A stretch of DNA of 44,223 nt from positions 1 to 44,223 of the forward strand of contig CACZIT010000027.1 of the NCBI GenBank assembly GCA_902781315.1, read 5' to 3'. The notes beneath the pieces were generated by a model that saw nothing but the letters and a program-made list of their open reading frames with translations, did not search any database and was not told where the DNA came from. Each line of letters begins with the position of its first letter. The first letter of the stretch is position 1. Shown here piece by piece: positions 8,801 to 16,413 of the stretch. Origin of the DNA: an uncultured Prevotellaceae bacterium. GTDB taxonomy: Bacteria; Bacteroidota; Bacteroidia; Bacteroidales; Bacteroidaceae. The translations under genes and the position numbers were made by a program.

Positions 8801-11800
8801 TAGACCACACACTCGCGGTCGGGCGTCAGTTCTGCCTGGCGGCGGAAGAGCGAGACGATGGTCTGCGTGTCGTCGTAAGGCACATCAGTCTGATTGAAGG
8901 AATCGAGCAGCTGTTTCTGCTCAGCACCGAGCAACGACACCTGCAGAAGGTTGGCCTCGGGGTGGCTGATGAAGGCCTCGACGGCGTTGCTCACCGACTG
9001 AGCCAGACTCTGCATGAGTCCCTCGCTGTAGCGCCCATTGTCATACTCAACGCACACCGACGGCTGCCCCTCGTGCTCGCGGATGTAGAACGCCACGCGG
9101 AACTTCGGGACGTCGAGCTCCAGATTCTCCATGTGCAATTCCCTTCCGCCGCACTCATAGCGCTCGAGCACGCCCATCTGATAGGCAAACATGATTTCGG
9201 CCGTCAGGTCGTAGTCGGCAGCGATTTGGGCGAAGGGATAGTTCTCGTGGCGCAGCGTCTCGTCGAAGTTCTGGCTGGTGGTCTTCAGGAAGTCCATCAC
9301 GCTCTGCTCGCCAACGAGACTGCTCATTGCCAGCGTGTTGACGAACATGCCCACGGTGTTGCTGATGCGCAGGTTGGAGCGCCCGTTGCTGATGGTGCAC
9401 AGGCAGATGCGCTCCTGGTTGGTAAAGCGGGCCAGCGCGTAGAAGGTGGCAGCCAGCGTGATGTGGGAAGGCGAGAGGTTGTGCTGCCGGCAAAAGGCTT
9501 GTATCTTCTCGAAGTCAAGGGCTGCCACGGCCTCGCTGATGGTTCCTTGCTGCTGGGGATTGGTCAGGTCGGAAGCCACTTCGGTGACACCTTCGCACTC
9601 GCCGAGCTGGCTGTGGAAGAAGTTGCTGGCTTCCCTGTAGTCGGCTCCACTCTCGGCAGCTTTCTCCTCGGCCACAAAGGAGGCAAAGGTGAGGTCTTCG
9701 GCCTCGATGGGCTCGCCATCCATGAGCGAACAAAGCTGGTGGAGGAAGACGTTGAGCGAACCGCCGTCGATGACCAGGTGGTGAATGTCGGCCAGCAGGC
9801 AGACATGCTCCTCGGTGGTGACGATTTCGAAGCGGTAGAGAGGGCCTTGTTTCAGGTTGAACGGGCGCACGAACTCGCGCTTGTAATCGGCGAGTTGCGC
9901 TTCGGTCATCGAGTTTCGCGTGACGACGGCCTCCTGTTTCGGCTCGCTGATTTGCACGACGTCGCTGCCTTCGCTTCCGAAGTGAACGGTGAGTTCAGGA
10001 TGCATCCGCACCAGCGTCTGCAGCGACTGAGCCAGTCGCTCGGTGTCGGCATCCTTCGGGAAGACGAGCAGCGTTGGAATGTTGTAAATCGTGCTGACGG
10101 GTTGCTTCATGCAGTCGACGTAGACACCCATCTGGGCATACGAAAGCGGAATGCTGACAGGCTCGTCAGAACGCCCCTCTGGACTATCGTCTTGAACTCC
10201 TTGCGCTCGGCGCGAAGCGACGCTTTCGTAGCGAAGCGGAGAAAGAACTCCTTGAACTCCTTCTCCCAACACCTTCTTGAGGATTTCGTTCTCGATGCTC
10301 TGCAGCGAGCCAGTCTTCGCCAGCGACTTAGAGTCGAGGGCAACGCCGAAACGCTTGTTGACCTTAATGGCCAGCTTGATGGCGGTGATAGAGGTGAGTC
10401 CGGCAAAGCCCAGCAGCGTGGTAAGGCCGAAGTCGCCGTGCCCCACGATGGCTTGAATGATGTCCTTCAGCTCTTGTTCCAGCATGTTCAGCGGAGCCTG
10501 TTCGCCGCCACCGGCTTGTTCCTCGACTTTTTTCTCCGGCACAGGCAGGGCGCGCTTGTCCACCTTCTGGTTCTGGTTCAACGGGATGCTCGGAATCTGC
10601 ATGGTCACAGCCGGCACCATGTAGGGCGGTTTCTCCTCGAGGATGAAGTTGTTCAGCTCTTTGATGTCCACCTGCTCGTCGCTCACGATGTAGGCAGCGA
10701 TAAACTTACCACCGGCAGGATCGTCGAAAGCCTGAACGGTGACATCCTTGATGCCGGGGAACTGGCGGATGATGCCTTCCACTTCCTTCAGTTCGATGCG
10801 GAAGCCACGAATCTTCACCTGCCCGTCCTTGCGGCCGACGAACTGGATGTTGCCATCGGGCAGGTATCGCACGATGTCGCCAGTGCGGTAGGCGCGGCTA
10901 TAGACAGAGCTTGCTTCTCCGTTGGCTGCAGCGTCGCAACCTGCGCAGAATGGGTTCTCGATGAACACTTCCGCGGTCTTCTCTGGACGATTCAGGTAGC
11001 CACGGCCCACCTGCGGACCGCTCACCCACAACTCGCCGCAGGCTCCAACAGGCAGGCGGTGTCCTTGCTTGTCGACAATGTAGAGGTGGACATTGTCGAG
11101 CGGCTTGCCTATGGGTATGTCGCGCAGATGCTCATTCACCCAGAAGGTTGTGGTGAAAATAGTGCATTCGGTAGGCCCGTAGCCATTGTACATCTTATAG
11201 TCGGTTGGCGGATTGAGCGACGGCAGCTTCTCGCCACCCACGGCGAAGCAGCGCAGCGAGTGGTTCTCGACGTTCGTGGCAAACTGGTAGCCCACCTGCG
11301 TGGTCATGAAGGAATGGGTGATGGAGTTTGCCTCAAAGTATTCGTTCAGCGCCAGCAAGTCCAGGCGGATGTCCTCGCTGATGATGTAGACAGAGGCGCC
11401 GCAGGTCAGTGCCGGGTAGAGGTCCATCATGCAGGCATCGAAGCCATAGCTGGCATAGGCTGCCACGTGGCATGTCTCGCTGAGTTCGAAGCATCGCTGA
11501 TACCAATGGCAGAAGGCCACGAGGTTGCGATGTTCCAGCTGGCAACCCTTGGGCACGCCCGTAGAGCCGCTGGTGTAGAGCAGAATGAAGAGATTCTCTG
11601 GACGTACTGCCACCTCAGGAGCTGCAGCTGAGGGCAGCTGAGGGATGTCCTTGGTGAAGAGCACGTCGCCCTGATATTTGTCGACGATGGGGCGCAGTTC
11701 CTCGTCGGCAATGAGCAGTCGGGCTGAGGCATCTTCAATCATGAAGTTCAGGCGCTCGGCAGGATAGGTGGGGTCCAGCGGCTGGTAAGCGCAACCGGCC

Positions 11801-13353
11801 TTCAGCACGCCCAGCGAGGCAATGGCCATCCACTCGCAACGCGGGATGAGAATCGACACCACGTCTTCGGCCTTCAAGCCCTTACTGACGAGACAGGCAG
11901 CGAGTCGGTCGCTGATTTCATCGACTTCACGATAGGTATAGCGGCGGTCCTGATAGACCACAGCCAGGTTGTCGGGATGCAGCCGCGCGCTCTGGCGGAA
12001 GAGCGAAACGATGGTCTGCCCTTCGTCGTAGGGTACTGTGTTCTGATTGAAGGCGTCGAGCTGTTGCAGTTGGTTTGGCGTGGTGATGCTGATTTCGCTC
12101 AGGGGTTTCTCCAGATCGCAGAACTGGCTGATGACGGCATCAAGGCTCTCGGCAAACGTACGGATGAGCGCTTCGGAGTAGCGGTTCGCCATGTATTCCA
12201 CGCACAGCTCATAGCCCTTGTCGGTCAGGAACAGCTGCAGGCCGATGGGGTTGTTGGTGCCGCGATCGAAGAGGCGCTCGTAGGTGGCCTTTTCGCCGCC
12301 GATGACCACATCGCGCAGCGTGTAGCCCTGATAAGCAAACAGGACCTGCGGACGGATGCCCAGCTCGTTGATGGCGTCTCCGAGCGAGAAGAGAGCGTGC
12401 TCGCGCGTGCCGTCGCCCATCTCGCATCCCTGTTCCAACAGGTCGCCAACGGTAACCACGGCCTTTCCCCCACCCTCCTGCGATTTGCTCTTGAGATTGT
12501 AGTAGAGGGGAACGGTAGAGACGAACATGCCGCAGGTCTTGGCGACTTCCTTCTGGCGGCGTCCGTGCCAGATGGTCGTGAACAGCACCTGCTCATCGCT
12601 GGTGTAGCGCGACATGAGCAATGCGAACGCCGAGCACATGTAGTTACTCACCTTCACGCCGTGCTGCTTGCAGAAAGAGGTAACGACACCCACATCTGCC
12701 TTCATGGGAAGATAGAGGCGCGCGTAGCGAGTTTCGGTTTCCTCCAGGTCGGGCAGCAACACGGTTTCAACCTCAGTGTCGAGGATGTGCTCCTCATACC
12801 AACGGCGGTCGGCAGCCCAGCGGTCGCCAAGCCGGTCGGCTGCTTCCTGGCGCGCAAAGTCGATGGCCATGAGATCCTCGTGCGTGAACTCATGCCCACC
12901 ATGATAGGCGTTCTCAATGTCGCTGAAGAGCACCGACAGCGTGGTGCCGTCGAAAATGAGGTGATGTATCTGCATGAACATATAGTTGGCATCGGGAGTC
13001 CGAATCAGGCAGAGGCGGGTTAGGAGGCGGCCGTCGAGATGCATGGGTTCCCACAGCGTGTGCTTCACTGACTCGATGTCGTCGACCTCAAGGATGGGCA
13101 CTTCAATAGGTGTGGTGGCATCGATGTATTGAACAGGCATGCCTTCGTCGTTGATCGTCACGCGGCAATACATGTTGGGATGTGCCCCCAAGGCCTGCTG
13201 TATGGCTGCTTGCAAGGCGGTAAGGTTTACCTTGCGACTGAATTTGAAAAGGAAAGGCTGATCGTAGACTTTTTCGCCCGGATGCTGCATGCACTCAGCA
13301 TAGATGCCCATCTGGCTTTGCGACAACTGAACGTGTTCTGAAGAATGATTCAT
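5809..13353 (-). CDS. dimodular nonribosomal peptide synthetase C-A-T-C-A-T-R
   Basis: A single 2514-residue NRPS. Order: condensation domain 1 (HHLIFDG at 130-136); adenylation domain 1 (about 455-960, LLYTSGSTGVPKG near 590); carrier 1 (GLTSI, Ser988); condensation domain 2 (HHLVIDG near 1190); adenylation domain 2 (about 1490-1960); carrier 2 (LGGTSL, Ser2028); and an NAD(P)H thioester reductase (about 2110-2514, GSTGYLG near 2114 and YIHSK near 2313). There is no thioesterase, so release should be reductive and give an aldehyde. A condensation domain at the very start suggests N-acylation of the first amino acid. Reductase-ended dimodular NRPSs are known to make dipeptide aldehydes and pyrazinones. 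Both adenylation pockets read nearly the same by eye (D-A-M-F-F-V-G-I/V-F), so both modules may load the same or similar residues; I do not assign the amino acid. Family A repeats sit in the T1-C2 linker (10191-10262) and a reductase loop (6685-6799). No phosphopantetheinyl transferase or tailoring gene is adjacent. Confidence 0.95.
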   Translation of the reverse strand: MNHSSEHVQLSQSQMGIYAECMQHPGEKVYDQPFLFKFSRKVNLTALQAAIQQALGAHPNMYCRVTINDEGMPVQYIDATTPIEVPILEVDDIESVKHTLWEPMHLDGRLLTRLCLIRTPDANYMFMQIHHLIFDGTTLSVLFSDIENAYHGGHEFTHEDLMAIDFARQEAADRLGDRWAADRRWYEEHILDTEVETVLLPDLEETETRYARLYLPMKADVGVVTSFCKQHGVKVSNYMCSAFALLMSRYTSDEQVLFTTIWHGRRQKEVAKTCGMFVSTVPLYYNLKSKSQEGGGKAVVTVGDLLEQGCEMGDGTREHALFSLGDAINELGIRPQVLFAYQGYTLRDVVIGGEKATYERLFDRGTNNPIGLQLFLTDKGYELCVEYMANRYSEALIRTFAESLDAVISQFCDLEKPLSEISITTPNQLQQLDAFNQNTVPYDEGQTIVSLFRQSARLHPDNLAVVYQDRRYTYREVDEISDRLAACLVSKGLKAEDVVSILIPRCEWMAIASLGVLKAGCAYQPLDPTYPAERLNFMIEDASARLLIADEELRPIVDKYQGDVLFTKDIPQLPSAAAPEVAVRPENLFILLYTSGSTGVPKGCQLEHRNLVAFCHWYQRCFELSETCHVAAYASYGFDACMMDLYPALTCGASVYIISEDIRLDLLALNEYFEANSITHSFMTTQVGYQFATNVENHSLRCFAVGGEKLPSLNPPTDYKMYNGYGPTECTIFTTTFWVNEHLRDIPIGKPLDNVHLYIVDKQGHRLPVGACGELWVSGPQVGRGYLNRPEKTAEVFIENPFCAGCDAAANGEASSVYSRAYRTGDIVRYLPDGNIQFVGRKDGQVKIRGFRIELKEVEGIIRQFPGIKDVTVQAFDDPAGGKFIAAYIVSDEQVDIKELNNFILEEKPPYMVPAVTMQIPSIPLNQNQKVDKRALPVPEKKVEEQAGGGEQAPLNMLEQELKDIIQAIVGHGDFGLTTLLGFAGLTSITAIKLAIKVNKRFGVALDSKSLAKTGSLQSIENEILKKVLGEGVQGVLSPLRYESVASRRAQGVQDDSPEGRSDEPVSIPLSYAQMGVYVDCMKQPVSTIYNIPTLLVFPKDADTERLAQSLQTLVRMHPELTVHFGSEGSDVVQISEPKQEAVVTRNSMTEAQLADYKREFVRPFNLKQGPLYRFEIVTTEEHVCLLADIHHLVIDGGSLNVFLHQLCSLMDGEPIEAEDLTFASFVAEEKAAESGADYREASNFFHSQLGECEGVTEVASDLTNPQQQGTISEAVAALDFEKIQAFCRQHNLSPSHITLAATFYALARFTNQERICLCTISNGRSNLRISNTVGMFVNTLAMSSLVGEQSVMDFLKTTSQNFDETLRHENYPFAQIAADYDLTAEIMFAYQMGVLERYECGGRELHMENLELDVPKFRVAFYIREHEGQPSVCVEYDNGRYSEGLMQSLAQSVSNAVEAFISHPEANLLQVSLLGAEQKQLLDSFNQTDVPYDDTQTIVSLFRRQAELTPDRECVVYHDRRYTYREVDEISERIAAYIAARGLGRENVVSVLIPRCEWMVIASLGVLKAGCAYQPLDPSYPSERLNFMMKDASARLLIADEELRPLVEEYQGDVLLTKDIAALPEPTKPVEADITPDNLFIMLYTSGSTGVPKGCQLEHRNIVAFCHWYQRCFELSETCHVAAYASYGFDACMMDIYPALTCGACVYIIGDDIRLNLPDLNKYFEENLITHSFITTQVGYQFATNTDNHSLRFFAVGGEKLSSLNPPQRYKMYNGYGPTECTVFTTHYWVKDREQDIPIGRPLDNLRLYIVDKQGNRLPQGACGELWVSGPQVSRGYLNRPEKTAEVYIRNPFADSQEKYARCYRTGDVVRYLPDGNIQFVGRKDGQVKIRGFRIELKEVEAVIRQYPGIKDATVQAFDYENGGKFIAAYIVSDEPVDVKALNHFIGQQKPSYMIPAATMQIPTIPLNQNQKVNRKALPAPVIQTDNSDYVAPANDLEKLFCDIFADILTMDKVSATANFFELGGTSLMVTRVIIEADKHQHHIAYGDIFSNPTPRQLARFVTGASGDVSTSGQQDTAESADAAYDYKPIDILLMRNTLENFKRGERQPIGRVLLTGSTGYLGIHVLKELIDRQDVPAIWCLVRAADEQKAERRLKQLLFYYFGHSYQELFASRLHIVLGDVTQEFKEFFLRFATKASLRAERKEFKEFKEFKEFKESKEFKTNAEAAVNIDTVFNCAAVVKHFSKGTEIEDVNIGGAVNCVKFCVMTGARLVHVSTYSTGGLSVNGKPDPTEPFTEQRLYFGQYLDNQYIHSKFVADRVILEAVAIHGLNAKVMRVGNLAPRSTDGEFQINFQTNAAMGRIRVFKMLGCYPFEMSDEPMEFSPINEVARSIVLLSETPRECCVFHPYNNHSVFFGDVLAELSKIGGAPRQVEGEAFLQAMEQAKEDPEKAKRLSSLLAYQDMAHGQKSVFIPAKNDYTTQVLYRLGFRWSATSWDYVDQFLTAIDGMGFFDE
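6685..6799 (-). repeat. family A element in NRPS reductase domain
   Basis: On the coding strand GGAGTTCTTT is followed by the core CTCCGCTTCGCTACGAAAGC (with GTCGCTTCGCGCCGAGCGCA after it) and then about six GGAGTTCAA-type 9-base words. It is read as FLRFATKASLRAERKEFK plus EFK repeats. It lies between the strand ending HIVLGDVTQEF and the strand NIDTVFNCAAVV of the Rossmann fold, that is in a surface loop. Confidence 0.9.
10191..10262 (-). repeat. family A element in NRPS T1-C2 linker
   Basis: A nearly identical core to the copy at 6685-6799, in the same orientation relative to coding but read in a different frame: GVLSPLRYESVASRRAQG flanked by GVQ words. It occupies the flexible linker between the first carrier domain and the second condensation domain, where an insertion should do little harm. 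Confidence 0.9.
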
Positions 13354-13588
13354 AGAGGCTTTCGGTTTTATTTGACTTCCGTGAAAGTTCGGTTAATGAG
13401 TTTGTTTTATTTCGCTTGTAAAATTACAAAGAAAAACCAAGGATTGCATATGAAATGGGAAACAACATTTGTTTCATTAATTTAATTTAACACTTTTTTC
13501 TGTCTCAATGATTTTTTTTGTAAGCAAAATGCTGCCTACTACGAGATTTTTTTTATAATTTTGCATTCTAAACCACTTAAATGCCATC
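13354..13588. promoter_or_regulatory. divergent intergenic region, promoter of the SpoIIE operon
   Basis: An A+T-rich gap between the NRPS (minus) and the phosphatase operon (plus). TAATTTTG at 13556-13563 matches the -7 TAnnTTTG element and lies 25 bases before the ATG at 13589; I find no clear TTG at the matching -33 distance. For the NRPS only a weak candidate (TTTCTTTG on the minus strand around 13425-13432) is visible. The shared region would allow joint control of both transcripts. Confidence 0.45.
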
Positions 13589-16087
13589 ATGAAGAAGCTG
13601 TTCTGGAATTTCATAACCTACCTCCGAAAACACATCAGCAGTAGCCTTGGCATCATTATCAGTGCCGCTGTGCTGGTGGAGCTCATCAATGTCGTGCAGT
13701 TCTACTACACGCGCGACTTGCTGCGCACTGAAATCGAACAGCGTGCCCAGACCGAACTCATGGCCAAGGCCGACATGATTGCCCACACCCTGCACACCGC
13801 TGAAGCCACGATGGAGGAGCACAGCCGACACATTCAGCAGCACCTCCAGAATCCTGACGACATGTTCGCGGCTACGGGGCAGCTCGTCGAGGTGAATCCG
13901 AATGTGGTGGGCGGCTGTATTTGTTTTGTACCTTATTATTACAAAGAGAAGGGACGCATCTTCGAACCTTATGCTGTAAAACGAAACGGACAGGTGGCGG
14001 TGAGCCAGATAGCTTCGCCCGAACACGACTACACACTGAATCCCGCCTTTATCAAAGCTTTACGCGAGAAACGCAAGCTCTGGAGCGACCCTTACGTCTA
14101 TGGTGAAAACAATCAGCAACTCACTACCTACAGCTACCCATTGCTCGACGCGAATGGCAACGTGGCTGCAGTGTGTGGACTCGACATCGACCTGACGTGG
14201 CTGAGCGACACCATCAATGCCATGCACTACTATCCCTCGTCGTTCGGACTGGTGTTGACGCAGGAGGGGCAGCCGGCTGTGGGACCGTCGGCCGACCGTG
14301 CCGATCAGAATGATGTCAAGCAGATTGTGAACCTTGTCAACAATCGTTCGAAAAGAGAAACCGGCGGGGGCATAGAAATAGCCGAATTCGTCAGTTCCAA
14401 AAACCGCTCGAAAGGCACCGTCTACTTCACATCGCTGAAAGATAATCCCCATTGGCAGGTGGTGCTGGTGAATTACGACAACGAGGTGTTTGAGCCCATC
14501 CAGCGCATGCGCTTTCGCAACATGCTGATGATATTGACAGGTCTGCTGGTGTTGTTCTTCATCATCAACCGCTTTGCCCGCAATGAGAAACGGCTGCGCC
14601 AGGCCGGCATCGAGCAGGCCCGCCTCGGCAGCGAACTCGATATTGCCAGCGGCATACAGCAGGCCATGCTACCAAAGACCTTCCCACCCTACCCCACACG
14701 AAACGACATCGACATCTATGGTTCGCTGGTGCCGGCAAAGGCCGTGGGCGGCGACCTCTTCGACTTCTTCCTGCGCGACGAGAAACTTTTCTTCTGCATC
14801 GGCGACGTCTCAGGAAAGGGCGTGCCTTCGGCAATTGTCATGGCGGTCATGCTGAAAATGATACGTCTCTCAGCGGCTCACGACACCGACCCGTCCAACA
14901 TCGTGACGGCACTCAACGAAGAACTCTGCCGCAACAACCCAACCAACATGTTCATGACATTCTTCATCGGTGTGCTCGACCTGCCGACAGGCCGCCTGCG
15001 CTACTGCAACGCGGGACACGACGCACCGGTTTTGATAAAAGGAGTTCTTTCTCCGCTTCGCTACGAAAGCGTCGCTTCGCGCCGAGCGCAAGGCCGCAAG
15101 GCGGCTGTTCAAAGTTCTTGCTCCGGCTTCGCTACGCAAGCGGCAGAGCCGAGCGCAAAGTTCAAAGTTCAAAGTTCTTGCTCCGGCTTCGCTACGCAAG
15201 CGGCAGAGCCGAGCGCAAAGTTCAAAGTTCTTTCTCCGCTTCGCTACGTAATCGAACCAACGGGCCGCTTTCGTAATGAAATGGAGAAAGAAAGCGTCGC
15301 TTCGCGCCGAGCGCAAGGAGTCAAAGAAGTGCAAGGAGTGCAAGAAGTGCAGCAGATTCCCGTGAAGGCGAACTTACCCATCGGCGTGTTCAGCGACTTT
15401 GCCTACGAGCTGCAAGAACTTCAGTTGGAGGCGCAATCTACACTGTTTCTCTTCACCGACGGACTGACCGAGGCACGCAACTCCCAACGCGAGCAATTCC
15501 GCATGAAGCGCATCATGGACACACTCACGAAAGAAACATCGCAAGCCGGAAGCCTCAACGCCCAGCAACTGGTAACGCTGATGACCGATACCGTGAACCG
15601 CTTTGCGGGCGATGCCGAGCAGAGCGACGATCTGACAATGCTGGCCATACGCTACACTCGGGAGAAAGAACGCGACACTTTCTCCGAGAAAATAGTCCTG
15701 CAAAACGATGTGCACCAAGTGCCGAAGCTGAATGCTTTCGTGAAAGACATCGCCGCCCGCAACGGTCTCGAGAAATCGGCTGCGCGACGGTTGCAACTGG
15801 CCATCGAGGAAGTGGTGGTCAACATCATGGATTATGCTTATTCACCCGGCATTGCGGGCGACATCGTCATCGAAGCATTCTGCAACGAGAAGCGCATGAA
15901 ATTCGTTGTCAGCGATGAAGGCATGGCCTTCGACCCAACGGCCGTGAAAACGCCCGACCTCTCGCAGTGCGTAGAAGACCGCCCCATCGGCGGACTCGGC
16001 ATCCAGCTTACCCGCCAAATGGTGGACTCCCTCAACTACGAGCGCATCGACGGACGAAACATCCTCACGCTCAGAATTAAAAAGTAA
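13589..16087 (+). CDS. membrane sensor with SpoIIE-type phosphatase and HATPase kinase
   Basis: An 832-residue signalling protein. A transmembrane helix near residues 18-40, an extracytoplasmic Cache-like domain (about 45-300), a second helix (near 308-328), a PP2C/SpoIIE phosphatase domain with AVGGDLFDFF, IGDVSGKGVPSA and LFTDGLTEARN, and a C-terminal GHKL-type ATPase of the RsbW/SpoIIAB kind (LQLAIEEVVVNIMDYAY, VVSDEGMAFDP, GGLGIQLTRQMVD). Carrying phosphatase and kinase in one chain suggests it both phosphorylates and dephosphorylates the STAS protein encoded next. About 105 residues between GHDAPVLIK and QQIPVKANLPIGVF are repeat-derived (15039-15354). The gene is divergent from the NRPS and followed by the STAS gene after 21 bases. 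Bacteroidetes lack sigma-B, so the downstream target is unknown. Confidence 0.85.
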   Translation: MKKLFWNFITYLRKHISSSLGIIISAAVLVELINVVQFYYTRDLLRTEIEQRAQTELMAKADMIAHTLHTAEATMEEHSRHIQQHLQNPDDMFAATGQLVEVNPNVVGGCICFVPYYYKEKGRIFEPYAVKRNGQVAVSQIASPEHDYTLNPAFIKALREKRKLWSDPYVYGENNQQLTTYSYPLLDANGNVAAVCGLDIDLTWLSDTINAMHYYPSSFGLVLTQEGQPAVGPSADRADQNDVKQIVNLVNNRSKRETGGGIEIAEFVSSKNRSKGTVYFTSLKDNPHWQVVLVNYDNEVFEPIQRMRFRNMLMILTGLLVLFFIINRFARNEKRLRQAGIEQARLGSELDIASGIQQAMLPKTFPPYPTRNDIDIYGSLVPAKAVGGDLFDFFLRDEKLFFCIGDVSGKGVPSAIVMAVMLKMIRLSAAHDTDPSNIVTALNEELCRNNPTNMFMTFFIGVLDLPTGRLRYCNAGHDAPVLIKGVLSPLRYESVASRRAQGRKAAVQSSCSGFATQAAEPSAKFKVQSSCSGFATQAAEPSAKFKVLSPLRYVIEPTGRFRNEMEKESVASRRAQGVKEVQGVQEVQQIPVKANLPIGVFSDFAYELQELQLEAQSTLFLFTDGLTEARNSQREQFRMKRIMDTLTKETSQAGSLNAQQLVTLMTDTVNRFAGDAEQSDDLTMLAIRYTREKERDTFSEKIVLQNDVHQVPKLNAFVKDIAARNGLEKSAARRLQLAIEEVVVNIMDYAYSPGIAGDIVIEAFCNEKRMKFVVSDEGMAFDPTAVKTPDLSQCVEDRPIGGLGIQLTRQMVDSLNYERIDGRNILTLRIKK
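15039..15354 (+). repeat. nested family A repeats in the phosphatase domain
   Basis: A composite in-frame array. First a near-perfect family A core (15041-15093). Then two copies of a 60-base unit (15111-15170 and 15171-15230) with the variant core TTCTTGCTCCGGCTTCGCTA, separated by TTCAAAG words. Then a third core split after CGCTTCGCTACG by about 45 bases that end in a partial inverted copy (CGCTTTCGTAATG to GGAGAAAG). Last come 9-base words giving VQG/VQE. The whole insert stays open and in frame in a loop of the phosphatase. Confidence 0.9.
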
Positions 16088-16108
16088 AACTTAAATAATA
16101 AAAAGGTA

Positions 16109-16411
16109 ATGGAAACAAACATTCAGATTCTAGACAATCAGATCGTGGCCACGCTTGTTGGCGAACTCGACACGGCGGCGGCCATTGAGATGGAAAGCGG
16201 CCTGAAGCCCCTCTTCGAGAATCAAGACTGCGATGTAGTCATCGACTGCACCCAACTGGAGTACATCGCTTCCAGTGGGCTCCGCATCCTGCTCAGCATC
16301 CTCAAACAGGCAAAGGCACACGGCAAGAAGGTCGTGTTGCGCAACGTCAATGAGGACATTAAAGAAGTGTTCCGCCTGACGGGATTCATCAGCATCTTCA
16401 ATTTCGAATAA
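16109..16411 (+). CDS. STAS domain anti-sigma factor antagonist (RsbV/SpoIIAA type)
   Basis: A 100-residue single STAS domain. The phospho-acceptor motif is EYIASSGLRILL (Ser55/Ser56), in the position of the regulatory serine in SpoIIAA and RsbV. It follows the phosphatase/kinase gene by 21 bases with AAAAGGTAATGG as a plausible ribosome site, and ends two bases before the porin gene. By family knowledge the unphosphorylated form binds a partner and the phosphorylated form releases it. No sigma factor or other obvious target is encoded nearby, so the output is open. Confidence 0.92.
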   Translation: METNIQILDNQIVATLVGELDTAAAIEMESGLKPLFENQDCDVVIDCTQLEYIASSGLRILLSILKQAKAHGKKVVLRNVNEDIKEVFRLTGFISIFNFE

Positions 16412-16413
16412 TC

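Noticed and set aside
8797-11631. A 944-residue open frame opposite the NRPS, and another of 681 residues at 6529-8574
   Set aside because: Both are antisense shadows of the G+C-rich NRPS coding frame. They show repeated low-complexity residues, match the complement of the adenylation and condensation motifs, and have no start signals.
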